Source: Crotophaga sulcirostris
Taxonomy: Eukaryota > Chordata > Aves > Cuculiformes > Crotophagidae
Reading direction: 5' to 3'
NCBI GenBank assembly: GCA_013397455.1
Contig: VYZB01000382.1
Span: 486,902-550,901, forward strand
Length of the DNA: 64,000 bases
The position numbers and the translations under genes were made by a program. Below are positions 15,985-25,374 of the stretch, piece by piece. Positions within the stretch are counted from its first letter, which is position 1, and each line of letters begins with the position of its first letter. The notes under the pieces were generated by a model. It made no database searches and was not told where the DNA came from. It saw only the letters and a list, made by a program, of their open reading frames with translations.

Positions 15985-16060
15985 CCGGCGTCCGCTTATT
16001 CGTACAGCCCCGCCCCGCCGCGCGTCACCACGAGGCCCCGCCCTGCCCCGCCTGGCTGAG
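15985..16060 (-). promoter_or_regulatory. HS3ST1: Putative HS3ST1 core promoter with GC boxes
   Basis: On the minus strand, Sp1-type GC boxes (GGGGCGGGGC near 16017-16008, and further GC-box-like matches within 16053-16034) precede an AT-rich element GAATAAG (16001-15995) that could act as a weak TATA substitute. A TGACG half-site (CRE-like) lies close by, near 16027-16023. There is no consensus TATA box, as is usual for CpG-island promoters. Direction is inferred from the gene and the donor site. Confidence 0.45.
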
Positions 16061-16101
16061 GGGCTGAGGGGCTGAGGGTAGCGTGGGCGCCAGGGGGGGG
16101 G
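16056..16101 (+). promoter_or_regulatory. G-quadruplex motif with a CTGAGGGG tandem repeat upstream of HS3ST1
   Basis: The plus strand has G-tracts at 16060-16063, 16068-16071, 16076-16078, 16085-16087 and a nine-G run at 16093-16101, with loops of 4, 4, 6 and 5 nt. This satisfies the canonical four-tract pattern, with one tract to spare. The first tracts come from an 8-bp tandem repeat. It sits just upstream of the inferred minus-strand promoter. Confidence 0.7.
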
Positions 16102-16120
16102 CCAGGTCTGTCTGCGTGGA

Positions 16121-16390
16121 GGGATATGCAGCCCCCGCTGTGTGCACAAATAATAACGCGCGGAAATGACATTGCAGGCCTGGGGGAACACATCGCTACC
16201 TACCTCCCTTCCCCCCCCCCGGGATTGCCTCCTTCCTGTACCTACAAAAATAACACCCATGCGAGGTCGCATGGATGAGGCTGACAGCACTTGTAGCTGT
16301 GTTTACTTCTTCTGCTTCTTGTTTATGTTTTCTGGACCTTGCAAGGGGGTTTCGGTTTAATTTTTTTGATTCCATTTTCCTGAAGTGCTT
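16121..16390. other. Edge of the CpG island: C-run and 8-bp palindrome, no gene
   Basis: This is a transition from the island to AT-rich DNA. It holds a ten-C run (16211-16220) and a perfect inverted repeat, CCATGCGA-GG-TCGCATGG (16257-16274). No coding sequence is recognisable. Confidence 0.5.
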
Positions 16391-16640
16391 TTTCACAGTT
16401 TCACAGTTTCACAGTTTCACAGTATAACCAGGTTGGAAGAGACCTCCAAGATCATCAAGTCCAACCTATAAGCCAACACTAACACCACCTCATCACCTAA
16501 ACCATGGCACTCAGTGCCTCATCCAATCTTCCCTTAAACACTTCAAGGGTCGGCGACTCCACCACCTCCCTGGGCAGCGCATTCCAGTGGCCAATCACCC
16601 TTTCAGTGTAGAACTTCTTCCTAAAAGTTCTGGTTTTGTT
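16391..16640 (-). mobile_element. CR1 LINE 3' fragment, minus orientation, with an 8-bp terminal repeat tail
   Basis: The plus strand begins with four exact TTTCACAG units (16391-16422), the inverted CR1 3' tail. It continues with the reverse complement of the conserved CR1 3' region (GGTTGGAAGAGACCTCCAAG, then the block on accepting a single-residue-long open frame boundary and the CCTGGGCAGCGCATTCCAGT segment). The good match to my recall of the family and the intact tail suggest a fairly recent copy. It is 5'-truncated, as CR1 usually is. Confidence 0.88.
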
Positions 16641-16880
16641 CAACCAGAAGGATTTAAAACAGGATGCATGTCTAGAATGACAGAAATGCTGGTTCCTAAG
16701 GGCAGTGGGAGTTCATGCATTATGACAGATCTGAAAGGGGTGGGGCATTCCTAAAAAAAGATGGATTAACACTGTCTGTGCACAGGTTTTAGTATCATTT
16801 GCCTGAAGGGGGTTGGGTGACAGCCAAGAACCTCTCTGCAGATGAGGGTCACTTTAAGTCTTCATGAATATTTTCATATC
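16641..16880. other. Spacer between two inverted CR1 copies, nothing recognised
   Basis: This is unique-looking AT-rich sequence of about 240 bp between the two opposed CR1 fragments. There is no gene or repeat signature. Confidence 0.5.
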
Positions 16881-17079
16881 TGAAATGGTGATTGGCCATT
16901 GGAATGCACTGCCCGGTGAGGTGGTGGAGTCTCCGCCCCTGAAGGTGTTTAAGAGGAGATTGGATAAGGTACTTGGTGCCATGGTTTAGAAGATGAATTG
17001 GTGTTAGTGTTGGGTTATAAGTTGGACTCGATGATCTCCAAGGGCCTTTCCAACCTTGTAATACTGTGATACTATGATA
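16881..17079 (+). mobile_element. CR1 LINE 3' fragment, plus orientation
   Basis: The sequence runs from GGTGATTGGCCATTGGAATG through GTTGGACTCGATGATCTCCA to a tail ATACTGTGATACTATGATAT, the 3' end of CR1. It is the same subfamily as the minus-strand copy at 16391-16640, so the two form an inverted repeat of about 200 bp. Confidence 0.88.
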
Positions 17080-17550
17080 TGTTTTCTGTTCCAAACTTCT
17101 ACTTTTTTCTGTAATTTTAGTTTTGTAGCTTTGCTTGGAATGAATAGTTTCTTGTTCATCTGCTTGCTTTGAGAACTGCTATTCTCCAATGGCACATGAT
17201 TATATTGATATAGGGTTTAATGTTCAGATTTCCATTCACATTGGTTGAACTGTTTGCACAAGCACTGCAGGACCAAGTTGTCACGGTACATGCACACCAG
17301 CCAGGTTTTTTCCATCCTTCAACAAGAAACTGTTTCCATCGCTGCTGTGTGTGGACTCAGAGGTTGGCATGAGATGGACCTAAGCATCTGAGAGTGGTCT
17401 CTTTAAATAAGCAGTGGATGAGAAAAGCCTAAATCTTCTCCAGCCTTTGACAGGATGCTGGTTAATATTTCTGCTGAAAGTGTACTGAGGGGTTTGAAGG
17501 ATTCTATGACCATTGGCTGCAATATATTCAGTATTTATTCATTCCTCGAG
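17080..17550. other. Intergenic, nothing recognised
   Basis: AT-rich sequence between CR1 fragments. No gene, RNA or repeat signature was seen. Confidence 0.5.
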
Positions 17551-17650
17551 TGCATGTCAAGATGAAGGTCATCTGGTCCAATCCCCTCACTGCATGACCT
17601 TCATGGTCCTTTCCAATCCAAACCAATCTGTGATTCTGTGATTCTGTGTC
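17551..17650. mobile_element. Two short CR1 3' ends joined in opposite orientation
   Basis: 17551-17592 reads like the reverse complement of a CR1 3' end (ATGAAGGTCATCTGGTCCAA). 17593-17650 reads like a forward 3' end (ATGACCTTCATGGTCC, then ATCTGTGATTCTGTGATTCTGTG-type tail repeats). The two parts are partly complementary. Confidence 0.6.
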
Positions 17651-20600
17651 TGTGGGGATGTCTGGTCATACTTGTTACCTGCACCCAAAACCCAGCTTAG
17701 TACACTAATGCTATACAAAAATTCTCATGATGTATATTTTCTTAAACCTTTTTCCTTCAGCCTTGGCCCGCAGTGATATTATCACAGGAACCACAGCAGT
17801 CAATTGTGGAACTTTGTTTTCTAATCATGACTTCTATTGAGGGATGAAGAACAGAGATGCTATGTTTATATAAGTATCACCAGCAATTTCAAATGGATTA
17901 CAAGAAGTAGGAGTATGTGGGGAGTTATTTTGTTTACAATTGTTTGACTGCCTCAAGGCTTGAATAGGCATATGTTTGTGTGGCTAAATTAATTAGGAAA
18001 ATAAATACGTAATAGAAAATCTAAGGAAAGAAAAGCACTCAGATATGTTTTGAGAGCAGTATCGCTAAATAGAATCTTGTCAAAGGTTTTCAAGAAACTA
18101 ATGCAACTACTTAAGGTAAAATAGGATGGTATAACTATGAATATACTTTATTTTTTTTTTGCATATTTAGTATTTAAGATGTGCACTGTATTTAAGTTTA
18201 TTAAATCATTTCAGTGTAATTTTCTTTAGCACCAATAGACGTGCAAACACTTTACTTTTACTGTGTGTTTTATCATAAATCTGAGAGTCTACAAGCAAAA
18301 TACTTTAGTTTGAGATTAACCTTGCTGTTTAACCCTGCTATTTATGGCGTGACAGTGGCTTTTGGTTTTCTGGAAAACTGCTTAAAACTGAAAAGATTAG
18401 ATGTTGTTTGGCTGCTACAGACCGACACAACTCAGTCACAAGGGATCACTATTTCTTCCATGTGATCTCTAGATCAGATACTATAGTACCCATTTTATGT
18501 TTAATAATCCAGTCTTGATATAAAAGAATTGAAAGATGAAAAATTCACCATTTCTTTAGATAGTTTGTTCAATCAACCATCGTTGGTGTCACAATAATAA
18601 CAGAAAGTGTCTGTGTACCTTTTAATCTGAAGGTATCTAACTGTAGCTCCAAACCATTACTTTATATTATCACCTTCCCAGGTAGATTAAAGATATGTTT
18701 TACCCAAAAGTGAACTTTCTTATTCTAATGAAGTTGCTTCTCTAGGCTCTAATAATTAAATCTAAACTTTCTTTAGGAAGTTCAGATTTAATTATTTTTC
18801 TTCACCTTTCACAAATTTTCATCAGTGAGTGCAATACTGATGTTTCACATTCACAATGGAAACATTTTCACAGTGCTTTGATAATGAATCCCAGTTGCCG
18901 ATGGGGTTTCAACATCTATCAGTTCCTCAGTTTATAAGCTATTTCAGGTACATTTCATTGACATGTAATCCTTATATTGAGGTATTCTGGGCTACTAAAT
19001 CTGATGCCTTGTGAAAGTCTAGGTCTGTTCTGCCTACATGCTTCTCTTTATCAAGGATATTTGTAATTCCCTCAAAGGAGATTTGTTTGACATGATGGAG
19101 GTGGTGTCTCTTCAACTATGAGAAAACTGGTAAGAGAGAGTGACACTAACTGTACACATGCTATTCTTTTATTCAGTTGAGTAATGACTAATAGAAAAAG
19201 GAAATGAAAATTTTTAAAGCCAAAAGAATGAGAAAGGAAATTGAAACTATCAGTGCAGCATTGCCAATATTCATTTATGCTTCCCTTATTAGTCTGACAA
19301 GGAGGATGCAAAAAATGTGATGTCTTATTTTCCCAAAATTCCAGCATATCCTGGATGACTGGTGTGTGTCATACAATGAATGAAATGGGAACCTGCTCAA
19401 AGGAAACAATTCTATCTGAGGAGTTGCCAACTCATTCTGAGCTAGGGTCAGATAATTTGGGGACAGTTATGGGGACAGGGAAGGCAGGAAGGCAGCAGAG
19501 GTGGGATGCCTGCATGACAGGGAGGAAGGAGATGGTGACTCACTGGAGACAAAGTGGCTCCCAGGAAGGGCTGCAGTGCAGCTTAGATGGTGCTGGAGGT
19601 AAACTTTGCTGTTGGTTGGCTCTGGAAGCAGGCTGAAGCTCTTTCCAGCACAGCCTGGAGAGCATTGATTTCATGCTGCCATAAACATTCCTTCTCAGTG
19701 GGATTTAAAAACTTTCTTTCAAACCCTGTGCCACCACTCCACTGTTTCTCACAGTAGGTGTTTTGGAAATGCAGAGGTGGAAGATGGCAGAAAAAGAAGA
19801 GTCATGAAAATTACGTAACTGAGGAAATACTTTGAGCTTTCTCTGTATAGTCTATCTTGGAGCTGCCTGTTACACAACAAAGTTCCCATTTGCCAGTTTG
19901 AAGTAGTACAATTATGACTTAAACAATTCAGAACAATTCAGGCTCTCACATTTCTAGATTTGTCACTGGAAAATACTCAAGGGAAAGGAGGAAGGAAGCA
20001 GTGTTGTCATCCAGTTGGCTAAGGGAATTCAGGGGCTGAGGTATAAAATGCATTTAAATAGGTATATATTATAATATTATTTTAAATTCCAGAAACAATA
20101 GGTACACTACTTCAGGTCTAAAATGTAAAGAAGACAGGACTAATTTGGGGCTAGAATATAAAGACATGAGAAATGCTGTGAAAAGCAAAGGATGTCAGAA
20201 GGGAAGGAAAGTATGGAAAACATATGTGGCTGGGACTAGAGGTCATAAACTGGCCTTTGCTTGGCTGAAATACATTTTAAGTTTTCTCTTTTCCTACACA
20301 TTGTGTTCTTTCTTTATCCCCAAAGGCAAGAACTTATGAAGTGTTCACCAGGCAATGTAGCTCTTGATAGAAATAACAAGTCAATATCGATCCAGGGGGC
20401 CATACTTTCACTCTGTAAGCGCATAACTCCCACACTTGCGGAGTAAGGCAGTGCTGCTCTTTGAGCCTGATATTGTTGATAGAGCTGTGGCTTAGCAGAA
20501 ACAGTCTAAAATGAGCTTCTAGCATACAAGATGCGTGAGCTGTTGGATTAGAAGGAAGGTCCTGGGATTTTGCAGTCCCATGGTTAGGGTTAGATTAGTG

Positions 20601-23600
20601 TTAGCAGAAGAGATTGTGCATCTCCAGTTTAGGTAGGGCTCTTCTCTGGAAGAGAAGGCTTTCCGGACTGTCCAGAGAAGAACTGATCAGCCCTGAGGTG
20701 GAAGACAGCAGCTTTGTTGTCCATGGAAGGATGTACAGTTGAAACAGAAAAACAGACTCTAGGAATGAAACAGTAATTCCAAATGAGTAACAGATTTGAA
20801 CAAATATACAAAAGGCAAAACTGTGAACCTTTTGGAAGTTGAGTTTGCTTCTGTCGAGTGTCCGGTGCTGCTGATAACAACGTGTACTATCAAAGCTTCT
20901 CAGAAGCAATGATGGTGCATTTAATAATGGCAATATTGAGGAGCTGAAATAGTATGGTCCAGGCTGGGAGCCACATTTACCATACCTATTTTTCTACAGT
21001 CCAGAATTTTTAAATTAAATTCACATCTTAGATTAAGCAATAAAAAGCAGGCAAAACAAACAAAATGCAGCAGATGGAAAGGGACTGTGTGAGAGGGACC
21101 AGGCTGATGTAGGAACAATACTGAAGGAGGTGCAAGGAAAATCTAGAAAGCCTGATATCATAAAAAATTTTGCAGGGAAGATGTATCTACACAGAATAAG
21201 TGAAGTCTTGCTGTAGAGGTGAGCTTATGGAAGCTAGATGGAAATGAAGCATGCAAGCGGAAACCTTACAGTGAAAAGGGAGAATGAATAATAATTAAAT
21301 GATAATATTGGACTTTTCCAGATAAATAAATAAAGGATTAATCTGAAGATTCCTCACAGCCCCCCACATAGTGCAGTTTAGATTTTTATTTAAAATGATC
21401 TCTGTGAAGCATGCAGTAATACCATGGCCTTCTAATATGTTTTTCTTTAGGCAAACATTCTCAGGTTGGCACTTTAAGCTCCAGGAATCAAGCATTGATG
21501 AGCACTCGGGTTTATGCAGCTGTAAGAGGGCTGTCAAAATCTTGTAGTTCAGTATAAACATTAAAGATTTTTCCTTTCCTTAACTGAAGTGCTTTTTGTA
21601 ATAAGAAACAGAGATTTTTACTTAGTGATGCAAGACTCAGGATGATGGTTTTTACCTGATCTGAAGAATGCCGGGTTTAACAAAGGAAAAAAAGATTAGT
21701 AGTAATTTGACAATGGATGAGATCCAAGTTCCAGAAGATGTGTCAAACTTGTTATAGCTTTGCAAATAATTAAGCCTTTTCCTATGAGAATGTAGGGTAC
21801 CCTTTTCAGATAAGGTATTGCTATATAAAGAGAAGGAGATAGATACAGAGTGATAATTGGTACAGTGTAATCTTCCTGAACAGCTGTGTGGGTGACAAGA
21901 ACTCCAGGCAAGAGGCACAGGTGACTCCAGAGTAGTTGCTGCTGCACAGGTTTTCCCACCCTTCTGTTATGTGAGATCCTAAGGCTAGCAGAGCCTTTCA
22001 AGGACAGCACAGTTTACAGCTGCTGAAAAGACAAGTCTGTCTTTCCCCGTCCCCACCTTCCTGCTGCTGGACTCATTCATTGAGCAGCTGAGTTTACTAA
22101 AGCAGCAGAAAACCACCAGTGCCATCAGCAAAGAGAATTGTTTCCTGTTGGTTTTATGCAAGCTGCCTCACCAAGGCTTTGCCCCAGCACAGGTGTGCGG
22201 AAGGCTGGTGAGAAAAGGTTAGGATCCTTGTTTTCAAGTACCTAGCCGCTTGAAATGGGAGGAAAAAATGTTACATGCTGTTATATCCCTTGGAATATCG
22301 ATGCTTTCACTCAGGATGGGTGACAGCAATCCATGCGTCTGAGCCCTGCCTTGCAGTTTCAAATCCAGAAAAAAAACTGAAGGTGGTGAAAGGAGGCAGG
22401 GTAAATGATTGGAGTCACCTTCCCATTCAAGCATTATTATGCTTCCAGACTCGTAATTTCAGACATCTCTCAATGTCAAAAAGCCTCTTGTGTTATTTAG
22501 GCTTATTATACTTTCAGCCTGAGAGCTAGATGATTTTTTTCTACACATAGCCATCTACAAATGTAAGGAAATGGCCAGAAGGTTTCCATAAGAAAAGTTA
22601 ATTCGTTACTCAGTCTTCTGGGTACTCTAAATTAGGAATGCCTAGCCTCAGATTATTTTAAGAGAAAGATATTCACACTTTTCAGAATGACAGTTTCCAT
22701 CTCAGTTTTTAGAGGGCATCACAGTGATTGAGATTACTGTTCTGCATTCGTTATGCTCCTCTTTGTTTTCCTGTACCTGCCAACCGGTAGAATATATTGT
22801 ACTTGATTTTTTTTTGTGTGTGTATAGTAATTATTAGAATTTAGAAGCAAATCACTGTCATGCCACTGCTACATGGTCTGTGAGAACTTAATAGTAATAG
22901 ACAAGAACTAATCTGCATACTCTAACTGAAGTTTATTGGCTTTCTTGCTTAGGTAGAGGAAAGACTTCCTGTTGCATTTATACTCTGCAACTCAAGTATG
23001 AACCTGCATGAGGTAATATATACAGACATGTTTCTTCTAGTGGTGCAGTATGTTGTTGAAGGCTAGACTTTGACCAGCCTTTACTGTGTGACATGGGCAG
23101 GGGATACAGAATTGAAATGTGTGCCATACCCAGCACACTCCTATACAGAGCCTGATAGTGTTGCAGTGAGGCACTTTGCTTCTAGTTGAATGGTCTGGGT
23201 TGTATATTGGCTTTAAAGGGATTAAAAGTAGGGAAGGCCATGGCCCACTTTCCTTTTACACAATCAGTGGGCGATGAAACATACTATGTGTTTGCAGAAG
23301 CAGTGGGCAGTGATGAGACCCTTTCAAGTCATCCTTCTTCTAGACAGTGTGATGTGTTTACCTGCTCAGGGCCAAGATTTGGGACCACCTGTGTGGTCAT
23401 GTGTCCCCTAAGTTTACTGAAAAAAAATTCTTTTGATTGTGGGGTCTTTGCTTTTTTCAAATAGCACATAACATCACTAAATGGACTGGAAACCTAAAAC
23501 AAACTGTGATTTCTCTTAGCACTGAAAAAGGTTTAAGGTGTTTGAGATAGCTACAGTAGGTGTATGGTTACCTTAAATGAAAAGAATATGCCCAGGCACA

Positions 23601-24879
23601 CAGATGCTTTGTATTCTTTATTAGACAATGTCGAATGTTTTCACCTACCAGATAATATCCAACATGACTGTGTTCCTTTAAAGGCACTGTTACTTTTAAA
23701 AGATTTTTTTTTTTTTTCTGTGATGGCCTCTAACCCTTAAGGCTCTACTCTGCCACTCTTATTCAAAGTATTACCTAAGTTTGCAAGTGATTCCATGGAG
23801 ATCAGTGGACCTTGCAGAGAAAGCTGTGTTTGATAGAGAAACAGAAAGCTTGATCCACTCATTAGTTAAATACCACTCAGGTAACATGGGCTGGTCTGTG
23901 TTTGTTGGGTGTAACTAGCTGCTATTAACATCATCAGGATTTCCAGGCACAGACCAACTGGGTTATGAAACCTGAGTTCCAGATATAGAGTGATATCTGA
24001 GGAAATTAGATGACCCATATTGCAGACACAATATAAGTTCAGTGTAAAATATTTATTGCTCCAAATTATCATTGTAGGGAGTAATAAAATGAAGCCATTT
24101 TTGTAGGCTTCACAGTGATATATTTTTATGAGCTTAGAGCTTTTGTTTGTATAAATTCAATAGAAAAACTGTTTGGACCTGTTTCAGATTTCTTTAGCTA
24201 CAAAGGAAGAACATTTATTCCTTATTTCACTTGTTAGAAAGAATGAAAAGCAAACCTTTTATCTGTTTACTAGAAAATACAACTTTATATGAAACTCATT
24301 ACATTTCTGTGTCTGGATGTCTGAGTTATATAGAGGTGGAATCAGGTTGCGTTGACATTGAGGGACAGGACTGACACTGGTTTTCTATGGGCTTTTTAAG
24401 AAGATACAGATGAAAACTTGTTAGATAGATTCAGCTGAAATACTTACCTAAATCACATAGTCTAGTCAGAGTATTTTAACTGAAAATGGGTTTTGCTGGA
24501 GACTGAAGGAAATTAATTTATTTGTGAAATACTGCCTAGACTTTAATGATTTCTGGGCTTGCTTTTTCACCAGTTACTTAGCATCCTGGGGGCTGCTTGC
24601 ATTTGTGGAATCCCTAGATCATCCTGTCTCCCTGATTGCAAGAGTGTCCATTAACCAGGAATCCAACCCTTAAATGCTGAACTGTAGTTGATAGAAACCC
24701 CGTTTTGAAACATCAAAATCATCGCAAAAAAAAGACAGCTGTACTGGACAGAGCAAAAGAAGTTGTATTATATCCTTAGGACTAACGTCATAGCAGAGTT
24801 CATTTATGGAGTGTCAGAGGAACCCAAACTCACTACTGTTTCATGCTCCTTCTTAGAATAACACTTGAATCATCAACAT
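17651..24879. other. Gene-free intergenic DNA
   Basis: A 7.2-kb AT-rich stretch without recognisable genes or CR1. It contains a compact hairpin at 18751-18796 (listed separately), a GC-richer purine-biased patch at about 19440-19660, a mixed AT palindromic stretch near 20061-20085 and a poly(T) run near 23703-23718. Small open frames here look random. Confidence 0.5.
18751..18796. repeat. Compact 21-bp hairpin
   Basis: The left arm 18751-18771 pairs with the right arm 18776-18796 around a four-base loop (TTTA). There is one A-C mismatch and one T-G pair. Pairing stops abruptly outside the arms. It belongs to no repeat family I recognise. Confidence 0.7.
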
Positions 24880-25374
24880 AAGAAGGATATGGAACTATCG
24901 GAACGAGTCCAGAGAAGAGCTACGAAGATGATCACAGAGGGCTGGAGCACCTCTGCTGTGAGGACAGGCTGAGAGAGTTGGGATTGTTCAGCCTGGAGAA
25001 GAGAAGGCTCTGGGGAGACCTCGTAGTGGCCTTTCAGTACCTGAAGGGGGCCTACAAGAAAGCTGGGGAGGGACTTTTTACAAAGGCAAGTAGTGATAAG
25101 ACAAGGGAGAATGGCTTTAAACTGGAATGGGGAAGATTTTGATTAGGCATTAGGAAGAAATTTTTCACAATGAGGGTGGTGAGACACTGGCACAAGTTGC
25201 TCAGGTAAGCTGTGGCTGCCCCCTCCCTGGAGGTATTCAAGGCCAGGTTGTATGGGGCCTTGAGCAGCCTGGTCTGGTGGGAGGTGTCCCTGCCCATGGC
25301 AGGGGGGTTGGAACTGGATGATCTTTAAGGTGCCTTCCAACCCAGACCATTCTACAATTCTATGATTCTGTGAT
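24880..25374 (+). mobile_element. CR1 LINE 3' fragment, plus orientation
   Basis: A 5'-truncated CR1 that starts AGAAGGATATGGAACTATCG. It includes the stretch CAGGCTGAGAGAGTTGGG and GTTCAGCCTGGAGAAGAGAA (end of the reverse transcriptase frame). It ends CCATGGCAGGGGGGTTGGAA followed by TCTATGATTCTGTGAT-type tail units. The coding remnant is broken. Confidence 0.92.

Larger units (their letters stand above)
15440..16120. promoter_or_regulatory. HS3ST1: CpG island at the HS3ST1 promoter
   Basis: This is a dense cluster of CpG dinucleotides and high GC content in an otherwise AT-rich window. The densest part is about 15530-16050. It covers the inferred first exon, its splice donor and the proximal promoter. 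Long open frames through it on both strands (up to 305 codons) follow from stop-codon depletion in GC-rich DNA and are not genes. Confidence 0.85.

Noticed and set aside
15150..16075. Long open frames (up to 305 codons) through the CpG island on both strands
   Set aside because: GC-rich DNA has few stop codons. The translations are low-complexity Pro/Arg/Ala/Gly, overlap each other in several frames, and match no known protein.
24880..25374. Open frames on the strand opposite the CR1 copies (also at 36069-36357)
   Set aside because: They are antisense shadows of the CR1 3' region; near-identical translations occur at both copies.
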